This document shows positions 33,314 to 42,485 of a DNA stretch of 64,000 bases, one piece after another; within the stretch, counting starts at the first letter, position 1, and every line of letters starts with the position of its first letter. Origin of the DNA: JADFDG01 sp965232985. GTDB lineage: Bacteria > Pseudomonadota > Gammaproteobacteria > Pseudomonadales > JADFDG01. A model generated the notes under the pieces. The model saw only the letters and a list, made by a program, of their open reading frames with translations. It had not been told where the DNA came from and did not search any database. The stretch is taken from assembly GCA_965232985.1 (NCBI GenBank), contig CBDDRC010000013.1, forward strand, positions 90,035-154,034, given 5' to 3'. The position numbers and the translations under genes are program-made.

Positions 33314-34504
33314 ATGCGCGAGCGCCCATATGACATCGTACTTTTCGGCGCCACAGGCTTCACCGGTACGCTGGTGGCAGCGTACCTCGCGCGCGCCGCC
33401 GGCCGTGAACGCTTCCGCTGGGCCCTGGCCGGTCGCAGCCAGGAGAAACTTGCAGCCGTGCTGCGTGTTGTCCATGCGATTGACCCGCAAGCCGCACCGG
33501 CGCTGCTCATTGCCGATATCAGTGATGCCGCCTCGCTGACCGCGATGGCTGAGAACACGCGCGTACTCATCACCACGGTTGGCCCCTACCTGCGCTACGG
33601 CGAAGGCGTATTGCGTGCCTGCGTCGAGGCCGGCACTCACTATGTCGATCTCACCGGCGAACCGGAATTCGTCGACCGCTCCCGCGCCGCCTGGCACGAA
33701 ACCGCACGCGCGCGCGGCCTGCGCATCATTCACTGCTGCGGCTTCGACAGTATCCCGCACGACCTCGGCGCACTCTTCACCCTGGATACGCTGCGTACGC
33801 ACATGGGCGAAGACGCATTTCGCCATGCCGATATCACCATGCGTGGTTTTCTTGAGTTCGATGCCGCTTTTTCTGGCGGCACCTGGAACTCGGCGATCGA
33901 GCAACTTTCCCGGGCGCGCCAGTACCTTGATGCACGCCGCACCGCAGCAAATGGCCGCGCACCCTTCGAGAGGGTGCACGCACTGCCGGTGCGGCTGCAC
34001 TACAACCGCCTCCTGCAGCGCTGGGCGTGCCCGCTGCCGAGCGTCGACCCACAGGTTGTGCGCCAATCAGCCCGTTTGCGTGGCGATTACGGGCAGACCT
34101 TCGCCTATGGCCACTTTCTGCTGGCCGAACATTTGCTGCCGGTACTCGCCGGCATAGCCGGCATCGGCGCGGTGGCGATGATGGCCCAGTTCAAGCCGAC
34201 CGCAAACCTGTTGCGCAAGGCACGCCAGAGCGGCGAAGGGCCGTCGCCGGAAAAACGGGCAGCAAGCTGGTTCCGGGTGCTGTTTGTCGCCCAGGCTGGC
34301 AACCATGAAGTGAGCTGCGAAGTGTCGGGTGGGGATCCTGGCTACGACGAAACAGCAAAGATGCTCGCCGAATCAGCACTGTGCCTCGCCCTCGACACCG
34401 ATCTGCCGCCGCACGCCGGCGTAGTGACGCCAGCCGCTGGCATGGGGCATGCGCTGATCCGGCGGCTTGAGAATGCCGGCATGCGCTTCACTGTCGTACG
34501 CTGA
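33314..34504 (+). CDS. Saccharopine dehydrogenase-like oxidoreductase
   Basis: The 396-residue protein has an N-terminal Rossmann fold (YDIVLFGATGFTGTLVAAYL) and the SCCPDH/trans-acting enoyl reductase pattern ALAGRSQEKLAAVL, TTVGPYLRYGEGVLRACVEAGTHYVDLTGE and CCGFDSIPHDLG. Related proteins occur in mycobacterial lipid synthesis and as animal lipid-droplet SCCPDH; most bacterial ones are uncharacterised. It is not the carboxynorspermidine enzyme at 500-1705, which is a different branch. Confidence 0.87.
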   Translation: MRERPYDIVLFGATGFTGTLVAAYLARAAGRERFRWALAGRSQEKLAAVLRVVHAIDPQAAPALLIADISDAASLTAMAENTRVLITTVGPYLRYGEGVLRACVEAGTHYVDLTGEPEFVDRSRAAWHETARARGLRIIHCCGFDSIPHDLGALFTLDTLRTHMGEDAFRHADITMRGFLEFDAAFSGGTWNSAIEQLSRARQYLDARRTAANGRAPFERVHALPVRLHYNRLLQRWACPLPSVDPQVVRQSARLRGDYGQTFAYGHFLLAEHLLPVLAGIAGIGAVAMMAQFKPTANLLRKARQSGEGPSPEKRAASWFRVLFVAQAGNHEVSCEVSGGDPGYDETAKMLAESALCLALDTDLPPHAGVVTPAAGMGHALIRRLENAGMRFTVVR

Positions 34505-34532
34505 AAAAAATGCAGCGCACGTTCATGCCGCC

Positions 34533-35396
34533 TTACACACCGTGAGATGCCATGAACTCGTTCAGCAACCTGGCCACCGCTGGCGCAGTTTCCGGTTCCA
34601 GGTGCAGATGGTGGCCGCCGGGCAGACAGGCATATTCCAGCGGGCGCACCTCTGCCAACCGTGCCGCATGCGCATCGCGGGTGGCATATAGACCCTGATC
34701 GGCGCCAATCAACAGCGTCGGCGCGCTGATCGCGCCGAGCAACGCCGACACTTGCGCTTCAACCAACCGCATCGCCGACACTTGCCGCAGCCGCGGGTCG
34801 GTGTGCCAACGCAACACGCCGTTCGCATCGGCCGTCAATGCGCGCTCCAGAATTCGTCGGGATGCAAGTTCGGACAACGGCCAATACCCTTTCCGCCGGG
34901 CAAGAATCGCAGCATCGAAATCCGCATAACCTGCCGACTTGCCGGCACCCCGCTGGCTCGCCTCGATCGCTGCCCGCAGGCTTTCGAGAATTTTTTCCGG
35001 CCACGCAGGTTGTGGTGCAATGCCCTCGACAAGCAACAAACTGCGTACACGCTCCGGTACCGTGCCGGCAACGCACGCCATCACACCGGCTCCCAACGAA
35101 TGGCCGAACAAGACGGCCTGATCCCAACCCAGCGCATCAAGTGCGCCGACGACATCGGCAATGTATTCGACAAAGTGCTGCATCGTTCCGGCACCGCGAT
35201 GCGCCGAGCGGCCATGACCGGGCAGATCAATGGCAACAACATCGCAATCCGCCAGTTGCGGCGCAATTTCCGTGAAGCTGGCAGCATTGTCCAGCCAGCC
35301 ATGGACACACAGCACGCGGCGCGGTGCGCCCGTATGCCAGCGCAGACCGGCAAGTGCCAGCCCACGCGCCTCAAGCCGGATTTCCTCAGCCGCCAT
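34533..35396 (-). CDS. Alpha/beta hydrolase
   Basis: The 287-residue protein from the ATG at 35394-35396 has the hydrolase layout: VLCVHGWLDNAASF (oxyanion region), VVAIDLPGHGRSAH, the nucleophile elbow GHSLGAG, and a C-terminal catalytic His in LPGGHHLHLEPE. The substrate is unknown. Its start overlaps the 3' end of the next hydrolase gene by 11 bases. An upstream ATG at 35537 would add 47 residues inside that gene and is not favoured. Confidence 0.87.
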   Translation of the reverse strand: MAAEEIRLEARGLALAGLRWHTGAPRRVLCVHGWLDNAASFTEIAPQLADCDVVAIDLPGHGRSAHRGAGTMQHFVEYIADVVGALDALGWDQAVLFGHSLGAGVMACVAGTVPERVRSLLLVEGIAPQPAWPEKILESLRAAIEASQRGAGKSAGYADFDAAILARRKGYWPLSELASRRILERALTADANGVLRWHTDPRLRQVSAMRLVEAQVSALLGAISAPTLLIGADQGLYATRDAHAARLAEVRPLEYACLPGGHHLHLEPETAPAVARLLNEFMASHGV

Positions 35397-36255
35397 GGCC
35401 GTGCCCCTGACCGGATCGTGGCGCCTCGCCTGATCGCGCCGCTTGTTGCACCCAGGCATGGATCTGTTCGCGCACCCGCCGCGCCGCTTCGTCTGGCTGC
35501 TCCAGCGGGAACATATGTCCGCCCGGCGCCGTGCCATGCGTCATGCCGTGCCGGCGACACAGCCGGCTGACATGTTGCTGCAACGATACCTCGCTGGTCG
35601 CACCGGTGATCACGGCACCAGGCACCTGCAACCTGCGCAGGTAGCGATAGGGATTGCTCGGGGTAGTGCGGAATATGGCCAGTTCATTCTCAACCAGGAA
35701 ACGCAGGTGAAAACCGTCACTGCGCTCTTCCGTGACCGAAAACACGTAATCACGCAGGCAATCAGGATCGAAATTTGCGAACAGTTTTTTCTGGCCAAGA
35801 TCGGCGATTGCTTCCTCGCGCGAGGGCCACACCCGGCGCCGGTTGCGGCTCTTGGCGGCCGGGGTGACAGCGTCGGCCTTGCCCATCCACTTCGCCAGTT
35901 GGAAGACATGCGCCGGCCAGCCGTTGATGATCGGCGGATCAAGCATGATGACGCCACGAAATTTTTCCGCCGCCCGGTGCGCCGCCATGAATGTCACCAG
36001 CGCACCCATCGAATGGCCAAGACCAAATACCGGGCGATCACAGTGCACATCAATGAACGTCAACAACTCGCGCACCAGATTGCCCCAGTTGTCGTTGACC
36101 GGAAAGCGCGGGTCGTGCGCAAGCATATCAAGGGCCCGAATCTCAACATGCGGCTCAAGCGAGGAGAAGAATTTGCGGTAGCTGCCGGATGGAAAACCAT
36201 TGGCATGGGAAAAAACGACGAGCGGACGAGTCACCGGCAGCACTCCAGAATGCAC
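35386..36255 (-). CDS. Alpha/beta hydrolase
   Basis: The 289-residue protein has VVFSHANGFPSGSYRKFF (oxyanion region, typical of a group of small bacterial hydrolases), the nucleophile elbow GLGHSMGALV, an acid-bearing C-terminal half and HGMTHGTAPGGHMFPLE with the likely catalytic His. It ends in a Gly/His-rich tail. Only about 25% similar by eye to the following hydrolase, so not an obvious recent duplicate. Substrate unknown. Confidence 0.87.
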   Translation of the reverse strand: MHSGVLPVTRPLVVFSHANGFPSGSYRKFFSSLEPHVEIRALDMLAHDPRFPVNDNWGNLVRELLTFIDVHCDRPVFGLGHSMGALVTFMAAHRAAEKFRGVIMLDPPIINGWPAHVFQLAKWMGKADAVTPAAKSRNRRRVWPSREEAIADLGQKKLFANFDPDCLRDYVFSVTEERSDGFHLRFLVENELAIFRTTPSNPYRYLRRLQVPGAVITGATSEVSLQQHVSRLCRRHGMTHGTAPGGHMFPLEQPDEAARRVREQIHAWVQQAARSGEAPRSGQGHGHGG

Positions 36256-36257
36256 AC

Positions 36258-36279
36258 AGGCCGGCAGGATTGCCGGCCT
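36258..36279. other. Nine-base-stem hairpin between divergent genes
   Basis: A nine-base perfect inverted repeat with a four-base loop (36258-36266 and 36271-36279) lies between the divergent hydrolase and xthA starts. No T-run follows on either strand, and a terminator is not expected between divergent genes. It may be a 5'-leader structure. Confidence 0.4.
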
Positions 36280-36339
36280 CTTGCCGGGAAGTCAACCAAA
36301 GCGGCTAGAATCTTCGCTTCAACTACTGCGGATCCCGCC

Positions 36340-37149
36340 ATGCGCCTCGTCTGTTTCAACTGCAATGGCATCCGCTCCCGGATGCACCAACTCGCTGCGC
36401 TGGTTGATCGCCACGCACCCGAGGTGATCGGGCTCCAGGAGACCAAAGTCTGCGACGAGGATTTTCCCGTCGCCGATATCAAGGCGCTTGGCTATGAGGT
36501 GGTCTTCCACGGGCAGAAAGGCCACTACGGCGTCGCCCTGCTTTCAAAGAGGGCGCCAATCCGCGTGATTCGTGGCCTGCCCGGCGACGGCGAGGAGGCA
36601 CAGCGCCGGCTGATCGGCATCGAACTGCCGTTTGGCAACACCACGCTGACCGTACTCAACGGGTACTTCCCGCAGGGCGAGAACCGTGCACACGCGACCA
36701 AGTTTCCCGGCAAGCAACGCTTCTATGCCGACCTCACCGCATTCCTGCACCACAGCTTCACCCCGGACAAGCCGCTGATCCTGATGGGCGATTTCAACAT
36801 CGCACCAACCGATATCGATATCGGCATCGGCGAAGACAACCGCAGGCGCTGGCTCAAGGAAGGCCACACCAGCTTCCTGCCGGAAGAACGCGCCTGGTAT
36901 GCCGCGCTCCTGGCCTGGGGCTTCGTCGATCCCTGGCGGACACGCAATCCCGACATTGCCGATCGTTTCAGCTGGTTCGATTACCGTAGCCACGGCTTCG
37001 AGAAAGAACCGAAGCGCGGCTTGCGCATTGACATGATCCTTGTCTCGCGGTCCCTCGCCGGCCGCATTCATGGCGCCGACATGGACTACGGGGCGCGCGC
37101 CATGGAGCGCCCATCAGATCATTGTCCGATCTGGATCCAACTTGACTGA
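36340..37149 (+). CDS. xthA: Exodeoxyribonuclease III
   Basis: ExoIII is an AP endonuclease and 3'-5' exonuclease of base-excision repair. The ATG at 36340 starts MRLVCFNCNGIRSR; LQETKVCDEDFP carries the metal-binding Glu, GDFNIAPTDIDI the catalytic Asp/Asn, and the C-terminal RPSDHCPIWIQLD the active-site His. The product is 269 residues, normal. The frame is open upstream to 35443, but that region is the antisense of the hydrolase gene and was rejected. Confidence 0.95.
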   Translation: MRLVCFNCNGIRSRMHQLAALVDRHAPEVIGLQETKVCDEDFPVADIKALGYEVVFHGQKGHYGVALLSKRAPIRVIRGLPGDGEEAQRRLIGIELPFGNTTLTVLNGYFPQGENRAHATKFPGKQRFYADLTAFLHHSFTPDKPLILMGDFNIAPTDIDIGIGEDNRRRWLKEGHTSFLPEERAWYAALLAWGFVDPWRTRNPDIADRFSWFDYRSHGFEKEPKRGLRIDMILVSRSLAGRIHGADMDYGARAMERPSDHCPIWIQLD

Positions 37150-37276
37150 CGGAACAAATATTAATTTAACCAGTGTAAATCAACGAGTTAATAGCCAACA
37201 ACGGCGGCGGATTCATGTCCTGTGTGCCTGTGCTTAGCGCAAGACTGTAATGACTTTCCCGTATAAAACTGCCCGA

Positions 37277-37304
37277 TTGCTTCAACGTACACTGCACTTA
37301 TAAT
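37277..37304 (+). promoter_or_regulatory. Sigma-70-type promoter for the single-domain response regulator
   Basis: TTGCTT (37277-37282) and a consensus TATAAT (37299-37304) are spaced 16 bases apart, 50 bases before the start at 37354. The spacing and -10 box fit a housekeeping promoter. A run of eight C residues follows in the leader. Confidence 0.65.
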
Positions 37305-37353
37305 AGCCGCCCGCCGGATACCCCCCCCATCCAAGCCCACTGGCACAAGGCCC

Positions 37354-37848
37354 ATGAACGACGGCATCGAAAAGAAGGAATCTGTCGACCTGCCGGCACC
37401 CAACGTCCTGCTCGTCGATGACACGCCGGAAAACCTGGTTGCCCTTGAAGTCGTCCTCGAGGATTTGGACTGCAACCTGATCAAGGCCACGTCGGGGCAA
37501 CAGGCACTCGGCACGCTGCTGAAAAAAGATGTTTCGCTGGTGCTGCTCGACGTACAGATGCCCGAGATGGACGGCTTTGAAGTGGCGGCACTGATGCGTG
37601 ACAACCCGCGCACAAAGAACATCCCGATCATCTTCGTTACCGCAATCAGCAAGGAACAGAAATACGTCCACCAAGGCTACAAGGCTGGAGCCGTCGATTA
37701 CCTGTTCAAGCCGATTGAGCCGATTATCCTCAAGGGCAAAGTCAGCTTTTTCCTTGAGCTTGATCGGCAGAAGCGACGCCTCGAAGCCAAGCTTGCTGCT
37801 GCGCGCCAGTCCGAGAAGGCTTGGCTTGACACCATGAGCAAGGGCTGA
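37354..37848 (+). CDS. Single-domain response regulator (REC)
   Basis: The 164-residue protein is a lone CheY-like receiver with an acidic pair (LLVDDTPENL, residues 22-23), phosphoacceptor Asp66 in LLDVQMPEMDGFE, Thr in VTAISKE, and Lys in LFKPIEP. A C-terminal coiled helix (FLELDRQKRRLEAKLAAARQSEKAW) follows. It has no output domain, so it acts by protein contact. It has its own promoter and lies 80 bases upstream of a Ser/Thr kinase gene, which could be a partner. Confidence 0.92.
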   Translation: MNDGIEKKESVDLPAPNVLLVDDTPENLVALEVVLEDLDCNLIKATSGQQALGTLLKKDVSLVLLDVQMPEMDGFEVAALMRDNPRTKNIPIIFVTAISKEQKYVHQGYKAGAVDYLFKPIEPIILKGKVSFFLELDRQKRRLEAKLAAARQSEKAWLDTMSKG

Positions 37849-37928
37849 TCAGCAGCCAACCCGCTCCCGCTCCCTCCCGCCCCGTATAATCCCCCGCAGA
37901 TGAGCAAGCTGCGCAGGGGATGCCGCAC

Positions 37929-39143
37929 ATGAGCGAGCAAGGCAAGGAACTTCCGGAAATTCCCGGATATCGTTTGCGCAAACTATTGGGGCGCGGCGGC
38001 ATGGCCACGGTATTCCTCGCCGAGCCGCTTGCCGGTGGGCAGCCGGTGGCCGTGAAAGTGATGCGGGCGCCCCCCGGCGCCGATCACGAATGGTCGGCAA
38101 GATTCCTGCGTGAGGCCGCCATCCTCCAGAAATTCAAACATCCGAATATCGTGCGTGTGTTCGGCGTGGGTGAAAGCCAGGGCAACCATTACATCGTCAT
38201 GGAACACCTCGATCACGGTGATCTGTCGACCTGGATCCGCCAAGGCCTGCAACCGCCCGACGCCCTGCGCCTGCTGCGCGCCATCGCGCTGGCCCTCGAC
38301 TACGCGCACCAGCAGGGCTACATCCACCGCGACGTGAAACCCGACAACGTGCTGTTCCGCGCCGACGGCACCGCAGTACTTACCGATTTCGGTGTCGCGC
38401 GGCAGCGCAACACCGACGTCAAGCTGACACAAATGGGCATGGTAGTCGGCACGCCGCGCTACATGAGTCCCGAACAGCACAAAGGTCTCGAAGTCGATAC
38501 CCGCACCGATATTTATGCACTCGGCGTAATACTTTACGAAATGCTGACGCGGCAGGTGCCGTTCGACGCCGAAGACAGTATGTCGATTGGCATCAAACAT
38601 CTCACCGAACCCGTACCGCGATTGCCGCCAAAGTTCGCCCGCTATCAGCGCCTCGTCGACACCTTGCTGGCCAAGAACCCCGCTGACCGGATCGCTCGCG
38701 GCGAGACTGTCGCCAAGGCTATCGACGTATTGCTGTCGCAGCCAGAACCGGTTGCCAAGACCGCCATCGCCGCCACCGCCGCTCTTGAGCGAGGCGTCGA
38801 TATCAAGGAAACCGAAACGAAAACCGGTCTGTTCAGCAAAGCCTGCGACATTGCGATCAACATCGGCGCGGAAGATTACGAAGCACTGCAGAAAAACTGG
38901 GCGAAGGCAACAGCAGCGCTGTTCGAGTGGCAACAGGATGTCGGCAAGAAGGCACGCAACATCAGCGTCGATTTCTTCGTGCATCCATGGATCCTGTCGC
39001 GCGCTCGGGATTATGCGAAAACCCTTGCTGCCAGTGCAGACTATGCGTTCCTGCTCGAGCGCAAGGCACGCATCCGCATATATGACCTGGATGGTGGCCT
39101 GGAACTTGAGATTTTACTCGGCAGCGATGTGTCGGAAAACTGA
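37929..39143 (+). CDS. Soluble serine/threonine protein kinase
   Basis: A Hanks-type kinase with no membrane segment. From the ATG at 37929 it has 404 residues (an ATG nine bases earlier is possible; AGGGG suits 37929). The kinase domain spans about 12-260: GRGGMATVF P-loop, VAVKVM lysine, HRDVKPDN catalytic loop, TDFGVAR magnesium loop, and GTPRYMSPEQ activation segment. After a linker, residues about 285-404 form a separate uncharacterised domain (DIAINIGAEDYEALQKNWAKA, HPWILSRARDYAKTLA). It follows the REC gene on the same strand. All catalytic residues are present, so it should be active. Confidence 0.92.
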   Translation: MSEQGKELPEIPGYRLRKLLGRGGMATVFLAEPLAGGQPVAVKVMRAPPGADHEWSARFLREAAILQKFKHPNIVRVFGVGESQGNHYIVMEHLDHGDLSTWIRQGLQPPDALRLLRAIALALDYAHQQGYIHRDVKPDNVLFRADGTAVLTDFGVARQRNTDVKLTQMGMVVGTPRYMSPEQHKGLEVDTRTDIYALGVILYEMLTRQVPFDAEDSMSIGIKHLTEPVPRLPPKFARYQRLVDTLLAKNPADRIARGETVAKAIDVLLSQPEPVAKTAIAATAALERGVDIKETETKTGLFSKACDIAINIGAEDYEALQKNWAKATAALFEWQQDVGKKARNISVDFFVHPWILSRARDYAKTLAASADYAFLLERKARIRIYDLDGGLELEILLGSDVSEN

Positions 39144-39156
39144 GCGCACCGGCGCC

Positions 39157-39188
39157 AAAAACCGAGGGGCGCCGCTCTGGCGCCCCTC
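39157..39188 (-). terminator. Rho-independent terminator after the HD-GYP gene
   Basis: On the minus strand a ten-base perfect stem (39188-39179 with 39173-39164, five-base loop) is followed by GG and five T residues (39161-39157). It lies between the convergent kinase and HD-GYP genes. The T-run is on the HD-GYP side, but the stem could also help end the kinase transcript. Confidence 0.8.
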
Positions 39189-39214
39189 ACATCATCAGCG
39201 GCTCGTCACACAAA

Positions 39215-40477
39215 TCAGACGGCGCTGATCTGCAGCAGCTTCGGATCAATGCCGCACTCGCCTGCCTTGAGGCAGCGCGAGATTGACAGCGGCCGCCCCT
39301 CGCTATCAATGGTAGCGGTCACGAGATCGACGATTTCGGGCCGCGACAGCAGGTTTTGCTCATGATCGGTAACCAACATAACCTGCGGGCGCAGGCGACG
39401 AGACGTATTCTGCGAAATCACAACCCCAACCTCACGGGTGCTCAGCTGCACCAGCGTACCGGTCGGGTAGACACCAACAGCCTGAATGAACTGCTCAATG
39501 AGCTGGCCCTGGAACAGCCTGTCGCGCGCCTCGTACAGCATCGAGACAGCTTCCGTCGAAGAGCGCTGCTCAGCATAGGGGCGCGGACTGGTGATCGCAT
39601 CGTAGGTATCGACAATACCGGCAATGCGCGGCAGCAATGGAATATCCACGCCACTGAGACCATAGGGGTAACCCGACCCGTCGTAACGTTCATGGTGGAA
39701 CTGCACGACCGAAATCACCGTCTCGCTGACGCCATGGCACTGGCGCAGAATATCGACACCGTGTTCGACATGCTTGCGTACGAGTGCGAACTCTTCCTCA
39801 GTCAACTTGCCTGCTTTCATGAGCAGATTGCGTGGAATTCGGGTCTTGCCCACCTCGGAAAGCAGCACGCCGAGCGCGAGTTCTTCGAGCAAATCCTGCG
39901 GAATGCCCAAGTGCCGGCCGAACACCAAAGCCCAAACAGAAGACCGCAGGGAATGCGCATAGGAGTAAGAATCGGCGTCACGTACTCGCGACAACCAGAC
40001 AAAGGCATCCGGATTGCGCGTCACGCTGTTGACCATCAAACCGGCAACTTTTTTCACAACGAGGAAATTCAGCTCTTTGCCGCTGCGAATCTCATTGAGC
40101 ACCTGCACCAGCGCACGGGCGATCTCGTGATGCAGCGTCGTGGCGACGGCAACCTCCTTCTGTAATGGCTGAGTGGTCTTGTACGGAACCGGCTCAAACT
40201 TGCGAATGCGGGCAGCCGGGTTGACAACCCCAGCAGCATTGCGTTTCACACCCTGCGAAACAACCGGAGCCGGATCGAAAGAAATCGCTACCCGGCTGAG
40301 CTTGCGGTCGACATACACATGCCTGCAGAAACGTCGCAGCTGTTCGATGTCCTGCTGGCTACCCACGTGGAACCCTTGGATGGGGAATGGCGTCTCAACC
40401 CATGGACGATCAAGCGCAGACACATACATGCCTGTCTCAAGGTTCATCGTGTCAACTTTTTCTGCCTTTGTGCTCAT
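39215..40477 (-). CDS. HD-GYP-domain protein with altered HD dyad
   Basis: The 420-residue protein has an N-terminal DUF3391-like region (about 1-100, LETGMYVSALDRPWVETPF) and a C-terminal HD-GYP domain (about 110-345). Active HD-GYP enzymes hydrolyse c-di-GMP with a two- or three-metal site. Here the conserved HHERYDGSGYP is intact (261-271), but the HD dyad expected in LLHDIGK is Ser207-Glu208 (VLLSEVGKTRIP), so the metal site is probably impaired. It may be a sensor or a low-activity enzyme. A terminator follows. Confidence 0.88.
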   Translation of the reverse strand: MSTKAEKVDTMNLETGMYVSALDRPWVETPFPIQGFHVGSQQDIEQLRRFCRHVYVDRKLSRVAISFDPAPVVSQGVKRNAAGVVNPAARIRKFEPVPYKTTQPLQKEVAVATTLHHEIARALVQVLNEIRSGKELNFLVVKKVAGLMVNSVTRNPDAFVWLSRVRDADSYSYAHSLRSSVWALVFGRHLGIPQDLLEELALGVLLSEVGKTRIPRNLLMKAGKLTEEEFALVRKHVEHGVDILRQCHGVSETVISVVQFHHERYDGSGYPYGLSGVDIPLLPRIAGIVDTYDAITSPRPYAEQRSSTEAVSMLYEARDRLFQGQLIEQFIQAVGVYPTGTLVQLSTREVGVVISQNTSRRLRPQVMLVTDHEQNLLSRPEIVDLVTATIDSEGRPLSISRCLKAGECGIDPKLLQISAV

Positions 40478-40752
40478 GACGGCCTACCACCCTGGATCAG
40501 TTTGAAGGTAGAGGTGACGAAACTTGTCAGTTTCTACACCTTCCTTACCCCAGCAGTCCTGTTTATACACCAATTGACCTAGCCGCTCGACGGAATTAGG
40601 TCACGCTTTATTCCTAAAAGGCATGGCTCGCGACGAACGGCAGGCTCACTTGCTTAATTGGCGACAAGCCGCCCGGACGTACACCCCGCCAAGACCCGTA
40701 GCAATCTCCCCAAAAGCCAAGGCAGGGGCAATCAAAACCCGACCAGAAGCGG

Positions 40753-41229
40753 CTACCGGCGCAATTCCGGACGGATGGGGCAGCGTTGGCGCATAAGACC
40801 GGGGGCAATCAGCTCGCCTTCAAATACCCCACCGCCGGCGGTGGGGATTCCCGGCGCATCCTGCACATCACCATGCAGCAACAAGCCCATCAACGCACCA
40901 ATCAGTGGCATGTGCGTCACCGCGACCACCGTCATTCCAGGACGACAGCTTGCCCCCAGCACGGCCAGAGCACGGCGCGGGTCGTCGTCCGGCGTAATGC
41001 CCGTAACTATTACCACCTGCCCCACGCCAAGAACAGCCGCGACAATTCCCGCCGTCTCCTGCGCCCGCACATAGGGGCTCGCTACGACCACCGGGGCAGG
41101 CAGCGCCAACGCCGCGATGGCTTGGGCTGCTGCCTGCGCCTCTGCGCGCCCGCGTTGCGTCAGGCCGCGCATCTCGTCGCATGCAGCAAATCGCTCAGCC
41201 TCGCCATGCCGCAACAAGACGAGGCGCAT
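40753..41229 (-). CDS. sixA: Phosphohistidine phosphatase SixA-like
   Basis: SixA is a histidine phosphatase that dephosphorylates phosphohistidine on phosphorelay or PTS proteins. The 158-residue product starts MRLVLLRHGEAE (RHG catalytic His) and has ASPYVRAQETA with the conserved Arg and VVAVTHMPLIGALM with the second catalytic His. The ATG at 41227-41229 gives the family N-terminus directly; an earlier ATG at 41244 is also possible. It overlaps or abuts the end of gpsA. The gpsA-sixA pairing occurs in other gammaproteobacteria. Confidence 0.88.
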   Translation of the reverse strand: MRLVLLRHGEAERFAACDEMRGLTQRGRAEAQAAAQAIAALALPAPVVVASPYVRAQETAGIVAAVLGVGQVVIVTGITPDDDPRRALAVLGASCRPGMTVVAVTHMPLIGALMGLLLHGDVQDAPGIPTAGGGVFEGELIAPGLMRQRCPIRPELRR

Positions 41230-41233
41230 GCCA

Positions 41234-42289
41234 TCAGTCGGCATGCCGGCCGGTCGTGAATTCGAAATCACTGTTCTGGTCCCCGCTCATCAATCGCTTG
41301 ATGATTGTCGGCAGTGGCTGGCTTTTGAACAGAATGTCGTACAGGCCGGTCACCAGTGGCATGTAGACGCCCAGCTCGTCCGCCTTGTGTTTGACCAGCT
41401 CTAATGTGTTGATGCCTTCGGCGGTCTGCCCCAACGATTTTTCTGCGTCCCGAGCCGACACGCCCTGACCGAGCTTGAAGCCGACCTGATAATTGCGGCT
41501 CAACGGCGACGAACAGGTCACGACAAGGTCGCCAACGCCAGCCAGGCCAAGGAAAGTCAGCGGATTACCGCCCATACGCTCCGCGAAGCGACTCATCTCG
41601 GCAAGGCTGCGCGTGATCAGCATCGCCTTGGTGTTCTGACCCAGGCCCAATGCATCGGCCATGCCGGTAGCAATCGCATAGATATTCTTGAGGGCACCGG
41701 CCAGTTCGACACCGAACATGTCCTGATTGGCATAGACACGAAAATACGAGCACGACAGTGTCTGCTGCACGCACTCGCGCACATCGGCATTGTCGCTGGC
41801 AATCAGCGAGCCACTGAGCATGCGCCCGGCGATTTCCTTGGCGAGGTTGGGTCCGCTGAGCACACCAATGCGATTACTACCGGTTTCCTGGCGCATCAAC
41901 TGGCTCATCAACAAAAAGCCATCCGCCCAGATGCCCTTGGTGCAGCTCACCAGAATGGCACCGTCACGCAGGTGCGGCTTCATGTCACGCAGGACATCAC
42001 GAAAAGCACGGCTGGGAATGGCGAGGAAAACGAGATCGGAATCGCCTACGCTGCCAGCCAGATCCGTGGTCGGAATCAATGCCGGGTTGAGCCGAAATCC
42101 CGGCAGATACCGGCTGTTGATTCCTGTTTCCCTGATTTCCGCCACGGCTTTCGGGTCACGCAAGCACAAGCGAACCAGGTGGCCGTTGTCGGCAAGGATG
42201 TTGGCGATGGCAGTACCGAAGCTGCCACCACCGATCACGACTGTGCGGTGTCCCACGAAAACCCCCGGAAAATGCGAATGGGGCGACAT
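41234..42289 (-). CDS. gpsA: NAD(P)H-dependent glycerol-3-phosphate dehydrogenase
   Basis: GpsA reduces dihydroxyacetone phosphate to sn-glycerol 3-phosphate for phospholipid synthesis. VVIGGGSFGTAIANILADNGH is the cofactor loop; VELAGALKNIYAIATGMADALGLGQNTKAML holds the catalytic Lys and substrate site. The chosen ATG at 42287-42289 gives 351 residues, slightly longer than usual; the upstream ATGs at 42304 and 42358 are less likely. A start closer to VGHRTVVIGG cannot be excluded. Confidence 0.93.
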   Translation of the reverse strand: MSPHSHFPGVFVGHRTVVIGGGSFGTAIANILADNGHLVRLCLRDPKAVAEIRETGINSRYLPGFRLNPALIPTTDLAGSVGDSDLVFLAIPSRAFRDVLRDMKPHLRDGAILVSCTKGIWADGFLLMSQLMRQETGSNRIGVLSGPNLAKEIAGRMLSGSLIASDNADVRECVQQTLSCSYFRVYANQDMFGVELAGALKNIYAIATGMADALGLGQNTKAMLITRSLAEMSRFAERMGGNPLTFLGLAGVGDLVVTCSSPLSRNYQVGFKLGQGVSARDAEKSLGQTAEGINTLELVKHKADELGVYMPLVTGLYDILFKSQPLPTIIKRLMSGDQNSDFEFTTGRHAD

Positions 42290-42485
42290 GCTGCCCGCCC
42301 CCATGATGGGTCGATGATAACCGGCTGTCGAGATCGGCGGCCACGTTCGTCGGACCACCGCCGCCGCACAGCCCCGTTTACAGAAAAGCTGTGGAAATCG
42401 CGGGGGGCGGCAGTGCTAACCTGTCAGCGTCATCCGTTTGGCTGCCGTGGGTTCGGCTTCGTCGAACCGAGGGAGGATCGGGATT

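Noticed and set aside
35443..36339. In-frame extension of xthA by about 300 codons
   Set aside because: It is antisense to the hydrolase gene, and the ATG at 36340 gives the exact ExoIII N-terminus.
40478..40752. Riboswitch or small RNA in the 275-base gap upstream of the HD-GYP gene
   Set aside because: No conserved riboswitch core, terminator or strong hairpin could be recognised.
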